From assembly GCA_024743175.1 (NCBI GenBank), contig JANSXA010000001.1, forward strand, positions 1 to 64,000: a stretch of DNA of 64,000 nucleotides. Direction: 5' to 3'. Below, in pieces: positions 43,805 to 52,404 of this stretch (the first letter of the stretch is position 1; each line of letters opens with the position of its first letter). The notes under the pieces were generated by a model. That model was not told the DNA's origin and ran no database searches. It saw nothing but the letters and a program-made list of their open reading frames with translations. Position numbers and translations under genes: made by a program. The stretch is from Pseudomonadaceae bacterium (GTDB taxonomy: Bacteria; Pseudomonadota; Gammaproteobacteria; Pseudomonadales; Azotimanducaceae).

Positions 43805-44575
43805 TTATGCGAGCTTTTGCAGAAAGCCAACAACACTCTTGTTGAACAATTCCGGATTGTCGATGTTCGCCACGTGGCCCGCATCAGGGAGGATGACCAG
43901 TTCAGCCCCGGGGATCTTGGAAGCCATATACTCACTGGGTTGGATAAAAGGCGTGTCGTTCTCGCCAACAATCACCAGAACAGGCACCTTTATTTCCGGT
44001 AGTGACGCCATCACGTGGCCATCGTGCTGCACAAGCAGGTGTTCAGCCGCCAGCGCCAGCCCTTCTGCAGAACGGTGGGTATCCCCATGTGCAGGGTCGC
44101 CAGCTTCGAGTTCATCCAGACCCCGCAGGCGAAAATACTTAGCACGACCTCTGGCCATTTTATTCCACTGTTCCCGCGCTTCGTTTTTACGGTAGCCGGG
44201 ACCTGTATCCGCAAGTATCAGCGCCCGGGTGCGATCAGGAAAGGCGGCATGAAAGGCCAATGACAGGTAACCGCCCATGGATAGACCGCCAATAACCGCC
44301 TGTTCAACGCCGACTTCATCTAATATTGCCGACATATCTTTCAGGGTTTCTGTGCAGGAATATCGCTCCGGGTTTGGGGGGCTGTCTGATGCGCCATGAC
44401 CCACTGCATCCCAGGTGATCACCTGAAAATTCTCAGCCATCGCGGCCAGTTGTGGATCCCACATCGTCTGCGTACCGCTGTAGCCGTGAGTGAATAGCAC
44501 TGACGTAGACCCCGAGCCATAGACGTTGTAGTCAATGGTTGCATTGTTTCTTTTAAGCTGCATGTGTGTACTCAC
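43805..44575 (-). CDS. alpha/beta hydrolase
   Basis: A 256-residue soluble hydrolase. The nucleophile serine is in IGGLSMGGYLSLAF near residue 98, the oxyanion-side motif is LFTHGYSGTQTMWDPQ, and the acid and histidine are in VGENDTPF and PDAGHVANIDNP. It resembles 3-oxoadipate enol-lactonase-type esterases. The GTG start at 44575 overlaps the stop of the SMP-30 gene (GTGA), so the two are coupled and could handle lactones in succession. The substrate is not known. Confidence 0.85.
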   Translation of the reverse strand: MSTHMQLKRNNATIDYNVYGSGSTSVLFTHGYSGTQTMWDPQLAAMAENFQVITWDAVGHGASDSPPNPERYSCTETLKDMSAILDEVGVEQAVIGGLSMGGYLSLAFHAAFPDRTRALILADTGPGYRKNEAREQWNKMARGRAKYFRLRGLDELEAGDPAHGDTHRSAEGLALAAEHLLVQHDGHVMASLPEIKVPVLVIVGENDTPFIQPSEYMASKIPGAELVILPDAGHVANIDNPELFNKSVVGFLQKLA

Positions 44576-45498
44576 TTGTTTAAGAAATTCAGGGCAAGGC
44601 CTGGTGTCTGCCAGGGCATGCTGACCAGCTGGCCCGTTGATGACAATGTGATCAACGCGGTAGACAGATTTTCACCACCAAAACAGATGTTGGTGGTGAC
44701 GCGATCTGGCAGTGGCACAAAAGAGGGTGCACTGCCATCCGGCATCAGTGTGGTAATGCCGCCATCGATTATGGTTGCTACACAAACACCGCCGGCGCTG
44801 TCGACAGCCAGGGAGTCATACATGTGATAACCCGGCCGATCGTTGAGCAAACGGCGTGTTCGACCTTGTTCAGCCAGCTGGCCCGGGCCTGCCAGCGGGA
44901 AAGCCCACACGCGACCTGGTATGGTCTCTGCTATATACAGTTCTGTCTCATCCGGCGATAAACCAATACCGTTAGGACCCTCCATAGGGAAAATGACTTC
45001 TTCGATAAACGATGCATCCGGCTGGGCGTAGTAGACGCCAGTGCGGTCCCGCTCACGCGCGCGGCTTTTGCCGTGATCGGTAAACCAGAAACCACCCGTC
45101 TGGTCGAAGACAATATCGTTAGGTCCGCGCAGAGGTTGACCCTGGCAATCGGTGTAAACAATCTCAACTTCGCCGGTTTGCAGATTGACCCGCTCAATAC
45201 GACCACCGCTGTAGTCTGCGGGTTCGTCACCCGGGTAAAGCTTGCCGTCGCTTTTATGCCAGGAAAAGCCGCCGTTGTTACAGATATAACAGAACCCGTC
45301 AGGTCCGATAGCCGCACCGTTGGGGCCGCCACCCAGGTCGGCAACCACCTCGCTTTTGCCGTCTGCAATGCGCGTCAGAGTGCCCCGTGCAATCTCTACA
45401 AGCAAAACGCTGCCATCATCCAGCGCGATAGGCCCTTCCGGAAACTGCAGACCCTCAGCAATCACATTAAACGGCTGGTCGACTTGATTCTGTTGCAT
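44572..45498 (-). CDS. SMP-30/gluconolactonase family protein
   Basis: A 308-residue six-bladed propeller hydrolase with the metal-site motifs of the family: LQFPEGPIALDDGSVLLVE (Glu), LRGPNDIVFDQTGGFWFTD (Asn), MEGPNGIGLSPDETELYIAE (Asn) and YDSLAVDSAGGVCVAT (Asp). Such enzymes open sugar or other lactones. No signal peptide is present, so it is cytoplasmic. Coupled to the downstream alpha/beta hydrolase by a four-base overlap. Confidence 0.88.
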   Translation of the reverse strand: MQQNQVDQPFNVIAEGLQFPEGPIALDDGSVLLVEIARGTLTRIADGKSEVVADLGGGPNGAAIGPDGFCYICNNGGFSWHKSDGKLYPGDEPADYSGGRIERVNLQTGEVEIVYTDCQGQPLRGPNDIVFDQTGGFWFTDHGKSRARERDRTGVYYAQPDASFIEEVIFPMEGPNGIGLSPDETELYIAETIPGRVWAFPLAGPGQLAEQGRTRRLLNDRPGYHMYDSLAVDSAGGVCVATIIDGGITTLMPDGSAPSFVPLPDRVTTNICFGGENLSTALITLSSTGQLVSMPWQTPGLALNFLNK

Positions 45499-45563
45499 CC
45501 CCTGGGTTCCCTTGATTGAATCACTCCTTCATACCACAGGACTTCTTACCATAGGAGAGTTGC

Positions 45564-45875
45564 GTGTCAAAAATATGGGTTACATTCGGCCTGGTCGTGT
45601 TGCTGGCAGGCTGCCAGAGCTATCGAGATGGCAGCGCTCGAACCGTTGGTCAGTTTACTGATGACGTGGTCATGGAATCAGCGGTGAAAGCGAAACTCAT
45701 CGCGGACAATGAAATCAAAGCGTTCAAGATAAACGTAGAAGTTAACCGCGGTATCGTTTCACTATACGGTCGGGTGCCTTCTGAAGCCGCGCGCAGCAAA
45801 GCCCTGCGTCTGGCAGGGGAGGCCAGAGGGGTGGTTCAGGTCGTTGACCGCCTGACGCTGATTGCACCTGAGTAG
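45564..45875 (+). CDS. BON-domain lipoprotein
   Basis: A 103-residue lipoprotein. The signal ends in the lipobox LVVLLAGC, followed by one BON domain (DVVMESAVKAKLIADNEIKAF to VVQVVDRLTL) like half of the outer-membrane protein DolP/OsmY. BON domains bind phospholipid and support envelope integrity. The GTG start at 45564 has AGGAGAG five bases upstream. It stands alone between divergent and convergent neighbours. Confidence 0.88.
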   Translation: MSKIWVTFGLVVLLAGCQSYRDGSARTVGQFTDDVVMESAVKAKLIADNEIKAFKINVEVNRGIVSLYGRVPSEAARSKALRLAGEARGVVQVVDRLTLIAPE

Positions 45876-46016
45876 TTTATACACAGACGTCCAGCATCTT
45901 TATTTGGACGTTAAACCAAAAAAAAGGCTGCGAAAAGTTGTGTAAGCTATTGATTACTAAAGATTAGTCCAGTTTTGAGCTGGGATTTGCAAAATCTGCC
46001 CAAAATGAGTCAACGA

Positions 46017-46934
46017 TTAATCCCCAGACTTATCCACAGCTTCGAGCCAGTTCTTAGGTTTCAGATAGTACTCGGTTAACTCGGCTTCTCGAGAGCCCGC
46101 TGGTGGCTGATAGTTGTACAACCACTTCGCCAGCGGGGGCAGGGAGGCGAGCACAGACTCGATGCGCCGGCCGCTCTGCAGGCCATATTTGGTGCCGCGG
46201 TCGATGGCCAGATTGAATTCCGCGTAACGTCCGCGGCGATACAGCTGGAAATCGCGTTCTGCCTCGGTAAACGGGGTGTCTTTACGACCGTTAAAGATGG
46301 GCATGTAGGCGGGTAAAAAGGAGTCGCCAATTTTCTTAACCAGAGCGAAGCTGGCGTCAAAGCCACCTGTGGTCCAGTCATCAAAGAAAATACCCCCGAT
46401 GCCACGGCACTCCTGACGATGTCCGAGGTAGAAGTACTCATCACACTCTTTTTTGAATGCGGGATAGTGTTCGCCGCAGGCATCAGCCGCTGTCTGATGC
46501 CAGTGCCGGCAGTCCTCAATGACGCCATAGTAGGGTGTCAGATCGTAACCGCCGCCGAAATACCAGACAGGCTCATCAGCATCGACAATGAAGAACCGCA
46601 GATTCATATGTGTGGTGGGTACATGTGGATTCTGCGGGTGCACAATCATGGAGATGGCGGTGGCCTGGAACGGTGAGCCTGCCAGGTGCGGGTTTCGCTC
46701 GGTAGCTGCCGGTGGCAGCGAGTCCCCAAGTGAGTGAGTGAACTGTACGGCGGCTTTCTCTATGTGCGCGCCATCTGCAAGTACCCTGGGTTGTGCCAGA
46801 CCACCATTAGGCGCCTCAATCTGCTCAAGGCTGAAAGTGGCTCCTCCATCAGCTTGTTCGAGCGTCGAACAGATCTGAGTTTGTAAATCGATAAAATAGT
46901 CGCGAACGGTCAGCACCGTCTCGTTGGTTTGCAT
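46017..46934 (-). CDS. hemF: oxygen-dependent coproporphyrinogen III oxidase
   Basis: Haem synthesis step using O2 to convert coproporphyrinogen III to protoporphyrinogen IX. The 305-residue product has the family signature FIVDADEPVWYFGGGYDLTPYY, FKKECDEYFYLGHRQECRGIGGIFFDDW, and EFNLAIDRGTKYGLQSGRRIESVLASLPP. Complete and typical; indicates aerobic life. It diverges from the acyl-CoA dehydrogenase at 47037. Confidence 0.97.
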   Translation of the reverse strand: MQTNETVLTVRDYFIDLQTQICSTLEQADGGATFSLEQIEAPNGGLAQPRVLADGAHIEKAAVQFTHSLGDSLPPAATERNPHLAGSPFQATAISMIVHPQNPHVPTTHMNLRFFIVDADEPVWYFGGGYDLTPYYGVIEDCRHWHQTAADACGEHYPAFKKECDEYFYLGHRQECRGIGGIFFDDWTTGGFDASFALVKKIGDSFLPAYMPIFNGRKDTPFTEAERDFQLYRRGRYAEFNLAIDRGTKYGLQSGRRIESVLASLPPLAKWLYNYQPPAGSREAELTEYYLKPKNWLEAVDKSGD

Positions 46935-47036
46935 GTTATGGCACTTATCAGCGTTGCTCTGGGTGGCCGCTTTATATCACACCGTCCCATGCGGGGTGGT
47001 ATTAGTAATATCCGAAAGGCGTTTATAATCGCAGCC

Positions 47037-48623
47037 ATGAATACTTTAGAAAACGATGAATTGACCCAGCTTCAGCAGCTGGTCACCCGCGGCGCTGCAC
47101 ACCTGGGTGGTGACCTGAATGAAGAACAGATTGAACTTTATGACCTGACCTTCTGCCAGGCCAACCTGCATGCGGCAACCGCGCTGCGGCGCCTGGCGGC
47201 AGCCAGCAGCAGCGGGTTGTTGAAAGATCTTTCTGCTTATTACAGCGCGGAAGTTGGCGCCGAGGTGCGCTACCGGTTAGGCATACGACCGCAGGCTTAT
47301 GGATTGGGTGCGGCCGAGATTTACAATGCAACGAATCACAGTGACAGCCTGCTCCCCCGGAACATCACTGAATTAGGCAGAGCACTGCTTGCACAGGGAT
47401 TGCCGGAGCAACCGTTAAACGATTCCCAGCGCATGATTTGCGATACGTTCAGAAAATTTGCAGACGATGTAGTTAAGCCGCTGGCTGAAGATATTCACCG
47501 CCAGGACAAACTGATTCCGGATGAGATTCTGCAACCTTTGCGTGAGATGGGTTGTTTTGGTCTGTCGGTGCCGGAACGTTTTGGCGGGCTGAAACCTGAT
47601 GATCGCGAAGACAGCGTAGGCATGGTGATTGTCACGGAAGAGCTGTCGCGCGGTTCTCTGGGCGCCGCCGGTAGTCTGATTACACGACCTGAAATCATGG
47701 CGCGCGCCATTATGGAAGGCGGCACCGATGCACAACAGGCCCGGTGGCTGCCGGATATTGCGGCGGGTGATCCGCTCTGTGCGATCTCAGTGACTGAACC
47801 CAACACAGGTTCAGATGTGGCCTCTGTTGCCTTGAAAGCCACGAAGACAGAAGGCGGCTGGTTGCTTAACGGCGGCAAAACCTGGTGCACGTTTGCAGGC
47901 AAAGCGGGCGCGATCCTGGTGCTGGCGCGCACGGAACCCGATGCAAAACCACCACACAAAGGCCTGTCGCTGTTTGTGGTTGAAAAACCCGTACACGATG
48001 GCCACGAGATCGAATACATCCAGGAAGGTGGCGGCAAGATGAGCGGTCGGGCCATCGCGACGCTGGGCTATCGGGGCATGCATTCCTTTGAGATGTTCTA
48101 CGATGATTTTTTTGTGCCGGACGACTGTCTGATCGGCGAAGAAGGTGGCCGCGGCAAAGGCTTTTATTTCACCATGCGCGGCTTTATGGGCGGTCGATTG
48201 CAGACCGCGGCGCGGGCCTGCGGGTTGATGCGTGCCGCCTTCGAAGATTCGGTGAGCTATGCATCAGATCGAAAAGTGTTTGGCCAGGCGGTGGCGCAGT
48301 ATCCGCTGTCGCTGGCAAAGATTGTGAAGATGGCCGCCAATATTGTTGCCTGTCGTGCGTTTACCCATGAAGTTGCTGCGCTGATGGATCGAGGTGAAGG
48401 CGCGATGGAAGCCAGCCTGGTGAAGCTCATTTCGTGTCGTGCGGCTGAGTGGGTGACTCGTGAGGCGCTGCAGATGTATGGCGGCATGGGTTATGCCGAA
48501 GAGTCTCCGGTGAGCCGCTACTTTGCTGATGCCAGGGTGCTGTCCATTTTTGAAGGCGCTGAAGAAACTCTGGCGATTCGAGTGGTGGGCAAGGCTCTGG
48601 TGGAACAGGGCAGGGTGGCATAG
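47037..48623 (+). CDS. long acyl-CoA dehydrogenase, methylsuccinyl-CoA dehydrogenase-like architecture
   Basis: A 528-residue flavoprotein from ATG 47037. About 130 N-terminal residues form a separate helical domain (EEQIELYDLTFCQANLHAATAL), then the usual acyl-CoA dehydrogenase fold follows: AISVTEPNTGSDVASV, KTWCTFAGKAGAIL, GRLQTAARACGLMRAAF, and a catalytic-glutamate region FEGAEETLAIRVVG. The size and the N-terminal domain recall (2S)-methylsuccinyl-CoA dehydrogenase of the ethylmalonyl-CoA pathway. The other pathway enzymes are not in this window, so it may be another enzyme of the same shape. Confidence 0.82.
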   Translation: MNTLENDELTQLQQLVTRGAAHLGGDLNEEQIELYDLTFCQANLHAATALRRLAAASSSGLLKDLSAYYSAEVGAEVRYRLGIRPQAYGLGAAEIYNATNHSDSLLPRNITELGRALLAQGLPEQPLNDSQRMICDTFRKFADDVVKPLAEDIHRQDKLIPDEILQPLREMGCFGLSVPERFGGLKPDDREDSVGMVIVTEELSRGSLGAAGSLITRPEIMARAIMEGGTDAQQARWLPDIAAGDPLCAISVTEPNTGSDVASVALKATKTEGGWLLNGGKTWCTFAGKAGAILVLARTEPDAKPPHKGLSLFVVEKPVHDGHEIEYIQEGGGKMSGRAIATLGYRGMHSFEMFYDDFFVPDDCLIGEEGGRGKGFYFTMRGFMGGRLQTAARACGLMRAAFEDSVSYASDRKVFGQAVAQYPLSLAKIVKMAANIVACRAFTHEVAALMDRGEGAMEASLVKLISCRAAEWVTREALQMYGGMGYAEESPVSRYFADARVLSIFEGAEETLAIRVVGKALVEQGRVA

Positions 48624-48630
48624 AGCCGGC

Positions 48631-49356
48631 TTAGAGCAGGGTATATCCGTAGAAGGATACCAACTCGGTATCGAGCGCCTGGTTGATCAGCGCGATGGCT
48701 TCGTCCGAAAGCTCCGACCGCCATCGCTCATTCAGGTAGTAATCACGATAATAGTCGCCGTCGCGGTCCGCTCGCTTTTTTGTTGAACGGGCAAAGTCGA
48801 CAAACTCTTCCTGCAATCGAGTAACGTCAAACTTCTCTGCAATTTGAGTGATCACCGCAGCTGCATCAACAAAGGTGGCCTCGGTGGTAAGGTGCAATGT
48901 CTGCGCGTCAGGTAGCTTGCGAAAACTCGCGTTCTTAATATTCCACAGTGCAATCGGGTTTGCCGCTGGACCATCCATGTTTTCACGCCCCAACGTCTGC
49001 CAGGGCAATTGCAGGAATTCTTCCAGTGTCGGTGGGGTGGTGTACTGCTGGTGGTAAGGCCGCCGATACATCGACAACAGCCAGGCATAGGGGTTTTTCG
49101 TCAACGTCACAAAGCCGATGTCAGCAGGGATTGCAAAGTCGCCCACGGCACTGTGTTTCCAACCCAGATTGTCTTTCCTGTGGCGTTCGAACCAGGCATC
49201 GCGTAACCACTGCTTACCCAGTAGATTTTCGATTGTACGAATGTAGGTGGGTACAACACCTTCAACCAGCTCACAATCAAGATTGAGCTCAATCAGTTTG
49301 CTTAGATAATTGGTGTTGGTGTGGCGCTCACCGAATATTTTCAGCTTTTCGGGCAC
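48631..49356 (-). CDS. sulfotransferase-like protein
   Basis: A 241-residue soluble protein from GTG 49356. The opening KIFGERHTNTNYLSKLI resembles the PAPS-binding loop of sulfotransferases (ERHTNTNYL). VTLTKNPYAWLLSMYRRPYHQ corresponds to the 3'-phosphate-binding strand and helix, where a serine or arginine contacts PAPS. Similar genes occur with capsule and surface-glycan loci. It is convergent with the acyl-CoA dehydrogenase gene, seven bases apart. The acceptor is unknown. Confidence 0.65.
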   Translation of the reverse strand: MPEKLKIFGERHTNTNYLSKLIELNLDCELVEGVVPTYIRTIENLLGKQWLRDAWFERHRKDNLGWKHSAVGDFAIPADIGFVTLTKNPYAWLLSMYRRPYHQQYTTPPTLEEFLQLPWQTLGRENMDGPAANPIALWNIKNASFRKLPDAQTLHLTTEATFVDAAAVITQIAEKFDVTRLQEEFVDFARSTKKRADRDGDYYRDYYLNERWRSELSDEAIALINQALDTELVSFYGYTLL

Positions 49357-49472
49357 GTCTGATGGTCTGAATCTGCAAAAGCCAAAGCGTAAAGCAGCGG
49401 TTTCAAATAGCTAGTGCAATTTCAATGAGTTCTTTAAACTAGGCGGCTGAGAAATAAGCAAAGGCAAGACCC

Positions 49473-50687
49473 TTGGATTTAACGTTTAACGAAGCAGACA
49501 GAGAGTTTCAACAGGAAGTACGCAGCTGGCTGGAGACGGCCTGGCCGCAGGAATTGCGCGATAAACAGGCACGCAGTGCGCTGGGTAAGTTGTCGAAAGA
49601 GGACCTTGTCGGTTGGCAGAAACGTCTCGCCGAGAAAGGCTGGGCAACCACGAACTGGCCTTCGGAATACGGTGGTTCAAGTTTCAGCCCCACCGAAAGC
49701 TACATTTTTGATCTGGAACGCGCGCGTGTGGGTGCGCCGGGTGTTGTGCCTTTTGGCATCACCATGGTGGCACCCGTGATCATGAAGTTTGGTACTGAAG
49801 AGCAGAAGAAGAACTTCCTGCCGAAGATCCAGAACTCTGATATCTGGTTCTGCCAGGGTTATTCAGAGCCTGGCTCCGGTTCGGATCTGGCATCTTTGAG
49901 TACAAAAGCTGAAGATAAAGGTGACCACTATCTGGTTAACGGCGTGAAAACCTGGACCACGCTGGCCCAGTATGCGGACTGGATGTTCTGCCTGGTGCGT
50001 ACCAGCCAGGAAGAGATTCGTCAGCTGGGTATCAGCTTCATTCTGATTGACATGAAGACACCTGGCATTGAAGTGAAACCGATTATCACCCTGGATCAGC
50101 CGGGTGAAGGCTTCCAGGAAATCAACATGGTGTACTTTGAAGACGTCAAAGTACCCAAAGAAAACCTGGTTGGTGAAGAAGGCAAAGGCTGGACCTGTGC
50201 CAAGTACCTGCTTGAATTTGAGCGCGGAAACGCTTATTCGCCGGCGCTGAAAGGTGCGATGAATCACCTTAAGACTTTTGCCAAGGCAGAGCAGAACGGC
50301 GCGGGTCAGAGTTACGCCGAATCAGCTGACTTCCAGCGTCGGTTTAATGACGTGGAGATTCAGATTCTGGCAATGGAATACACAGAGCTGCGCATTCTGG
50401 GCGCCCTGGCTGCAGGGCAGAATGTAGGGCCGGAGAGTTCCATGTTGAAAACCCGGGGCACAGAGCTGCAGCAGGCGGTGACAGAACTGGCTATGGAGAT
50501 TTCGGGCAATTACGCACTGCCGCTGGATCAGTCTACTCCTTATCCGGGAGATAATTTTCAGGCGGTGGGACCGCAGGATGCCAATGGGACTGCGCAGGAA
50601 TACTTTAACGCTCGCAAAGTGAGTATTTATGCGGGGTCTAATGAGATTCAGCGGAATATCATGAGTAAGTTGGTTTTGGGGCTTTAG
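49473..50687 (+). CDS. acyl-CoA dehydrogenase (pimeloyl-CoA/steroid-type large subunit group)
   Basis: A 404-residue flavoprotein. It has FCQGYSEPGSGSDLASLSTKA (flavin side), VKTWTTLAQYADWMFCL, VPKENLVGEEGKGWTCAKYLLEFERG and a C-terminal RKVSIYAGSNEIQRNIMSKLVLGL. The pattern matches the large subunit of heteromeric enzymes such as PimC or FadE28-29-like proteins, which usually pair with a small subunit. No partner gene is adjacent. The TTG start at 49473 follows AAGG. Its end is 246 bp from the carrier-protein operon. Confidence 0.85.
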   Translation: MDLTFNEADREFQQEVRSWLETAWPQELRDKQARSALGKLSKEDLVGWQKRLAEKGWATTNWPSEYGGSSFSPTESYIFDLERARVGAPGVVPFGITMVAPVIMKFGTEEQKKNFLPKIQNSDIWFCQGYSEPGSGSDLASLSTKAEDKGDHYLVNGVKTWTTLAQYADWMFCLVRTSQEEIRQLGISFILIDMKTPGIEVKPIITLDQPGEGFQEINMVYFEDVKVPKENLVGEEGKGWTCAKYLLEFERGNAYSPALKGAMNHLKTFAKAEQNGAGQSYAESADFQRRFNDVEIQILAMEYTELRILGALAAGQNVGPESSMLKTRGTELQQAVTELAMEISGNYALPLDQSTPYPGDNFQAVGPQDANGTAQEYFNARKVSIYAGSNEIQRNIMSKLVLGL

Positions 50688-50804
50688 ACAGCCCCTCTGC
50701 CGCTGATTGTGACGTTTCGCAAAGGCTGATTCGATACAGAAAACTCACACAGCGGTTACAAGAATTGTTCCGTTTTGGTGCATCAGGTATGGGATACTTC
50801 ACGT

Positions 50805-50824
50805 CATATTTTGTTCACAATATG
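50805..50824. promoter_or_regulatory. imperfect palindrome upstream of the carrier-protein operon
   Basis: CATATTTTGTTCACAATATG is a 20-base palindrome with 8 of 10 pairs matching. It lies 110-130 bp before the carrier-protein ATG in an otherwise AT-rich gap, the usual place for an operator. No regulator gene is next to the operon, so the binding protein is unknown. Confidence 0.35.
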
Positions 50825-50854
50825 CTGCTAACGCGACATTGAACAAGGACTTGG

Positions 50855-50884
50855 GTAAGCCTTCAGATTTAGGCTAAGGCTTAC
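50855..50884. promoter_or_regulatory. perfect 8-base inverted repeat (stem-loop or operator) before the carrier-protein gene
   Basis: GTAAGCCT (50855-50862) and AGGCTTAC (50877-50884) form a perfect inverted repeat around 14 bases, 50 bp before the ATG at 50934. Without a following T run it is not a terminator. It may be an operator or a leader-RNA hairpin. Confidence 0.4.
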
Positions 50885-50933
50885 GTAAATTACAATGACG
50901 TTGTCGGTTGCCGCGCACCCGCTGGATTAATAA

Positions 50934-51173
50934 ATGGAACAAACAGTACGCGATGTGATCACCCGTCTGGGCGTGCTTCAGGACGTTGCAGTGCTCTGCG
51001 CGGATACAGATCTTTATGATGCAGGCATGTCGTCTCACGCCAGTGTGAAACTGATGTTGAGCCTGGAAGATGCTTTTGATATTGAATTCCCCGACGAAGC
51101 GCTGGAGCGCGAAACCTTTGCCAGTATCGAAGCCATCACCCGGACCATAGCGGGAATTCAGGCCAGTGAGTGA
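50934..51173 (+). CDS. acyl/aminoacyl carrier protein
   Basis: A 79-residue four-helix carrier protein. The phosphopantetheine site is S34 in LYDAGMSSHASVKLMLSLED, and FDIEFPDEALERETFASIEAI is the usual helix II-III region. It is acidic and complete. It opens an operon that holds a SerRS-like ligase, so I infer that it carries an amino acid rather than a fatty acid, as do the carriers paired with such ligases in Bradyrhizobium and Agrobacterium. The phosphopantetheinyl transferase at 41579 could activate it. It overlaps the next gene by eight bases. Confidence 0.9.
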   Translation: MEQTVRDVITRLGVLQDVAVLCADTDLYDAGMSSHASVKLMLSLEDAFDIEFPDEALERETFASIEAITRTIAGIQASE

Positions 51174-52380
51174 ACTGCAGGCTGAGCTATCAGATGGTAT
51201 TCGAACCAGCTGGCAGCACTGCAATTCCTATGAGTCGCTGGAAGCAGCTGTAACTGAAATTGCCACCAATATCGCAGCGCTGCATGCAAATGATGTAGAT
51301 CAGAAAAGCAGGTTTCCTCAGGAAACCATCGACGCGCTTCGGGCATCGGGCGCTCTGGGTGCAGGCGTTCCTTTGGGCCTGGACGGCCTTGGTTGCTCTG
51401 TGTCGCAGCAGGCACGCTTATGCAGAGTGTTGGGTGCCAGTTGTGCCGCAAGCGCCATGATATTGGCCATGCACTACATTGAGGTTGAATCCATCGTTCG
51501 TCACTGCGGCGACAGTGAATCTTTGCGCGGCTACCTGCGCAGGCTCAACCACGAGCAGCGGCTGATTGCTTCCGTTACTTCGGAAGTCGGCACTGATGGT
51601 GATATGACACAAAGCATTGCTGCGTTGGAAATGAGCGGTGATAGTTTTGCTTTCGAAAAACAGGCAACAACCATCTCGTATGGTGTATATGCACATGACC
51701 TGCTGGTGACGCTGAGGAGGAGTCCAGAAGCGGCGCCTACCGATCAGGTTGTTGTGCTTGTGCTTAACGGTGACTACGAGCTAACCGTAACTGGAGAGTG
51801 GGACACCCTTGGTATGCGCGGCACCTGTAGCCCCGCAGCTAAAGTTAAGGCGCGGGGTAAAGCCTGGCAGGTACTGCCAAAACCTTTTGCCGATATCTCT
51901 TCTCATACCATGGTGCCGGTTTCACACATCCTCTGGTCTGCGCTGTGGCTTGGCATTGCCAGTGATGCGGTGAACAAAGTACGCCGTCTACTGGTTGAGA
52001 AGTATCGTAAACAGCCAGATGAAATCCCTGCCAAAGCAAATCACCTGGCAGTGCTCGATGGCAAACTGCAGCAGATGAAAGCAGAGCACGAACATGTAAC
52101 CCAGGCTTATGAAGCCCTGTTGGCCAGTGGCAAAAAAATTGATGTGTTCAACGTTGGCTTTGCCCTGCAGATCAATAATTTGAAACTCAACGCGTCTAAT
52201 CACGTAAAAGAGATTGTGACAGAGGCCATACAGGTTGCCGGTATCGCGGCATATCGGAACAATTCTGAATACAGCTTAGGGCGACATCTGCGGGACGCTC
52301 TGTCGGCAAGCCTGATGATCAGCAATGAGCGCATTGTTGAATACAACGCCACACTGCAAATGCTGTATCGCGATCGCTAA
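51166..52380 (+). CDS. acyl-CoA dehydrogenase-like flavoprotein of the carrier-protein operon
   Basis: A 404-residue protein with the three-domain acyl-CoA dehydrogenase layout: N-terminal helices (FPQETIDALRASGALGAGVPLGL), a beta domain with ASVTSEVGTDGDMTQ and EWDTLGMRGTCS, and a C-terminal helical bundle (IWLGIASDAVNKVRRLL-like, VFNVGFALQINNLK). The usual C-terminal catalytic glutamate motif is not obvious; the tail reads HLRDALSASLMISNERIVEYNA. By analogy with prolyl-carrier dehydrogenases of pyrrole pathways it may oxidise an aminoacyl group on the carrier. It starts with GTG overlapping the carrier gene. Confidence 0.82.
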   Translation: MSELQAELSDGIRTSWQHCNSYESLEAAVTEIATNIAALHANDVDQKSRFPQETIDALRASGALGAGVPLGLDGLGCSVSQQARLCRVLGASCAASAMILAMHYIEVESIVRHCGDSESLRGYLRRLNHEQRLIASVTSEVGTDGDMTQSIAALEMSGDSFAFEKQATTISYGVYAHDLLVTLRRSPEAAPTDQVVVLVLNGDYELTVTGEWDTLGMRGTCSPAAKVKARGKAWQVLPKPFADISSHTMVPVSHILWSALWLGIASDAVNKVRRLLVEKYRKQPDEIPAKANHLAVLDGKLQQMKAEHEHVTQAYEALLASGKKIDVFNVGFALQINNLKLNASNHVKEIVTEAIQVAGIAAYRNNSEYSLGRHLRDALSASLMISNERIVEYNATLQMLYRDR

Positions 52381-52404
52381 CCAGTACAATGAGGTGGGTC
52401 GACA

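Noticed and set aside
45887-45911. Stem-loop ACGTCCA / TGGACGT between the BON lipoprotein and hemF
   Set aside because: Neither strand has a T run after the stem, and the loop is 11 bases, so a terminator call is not supported.
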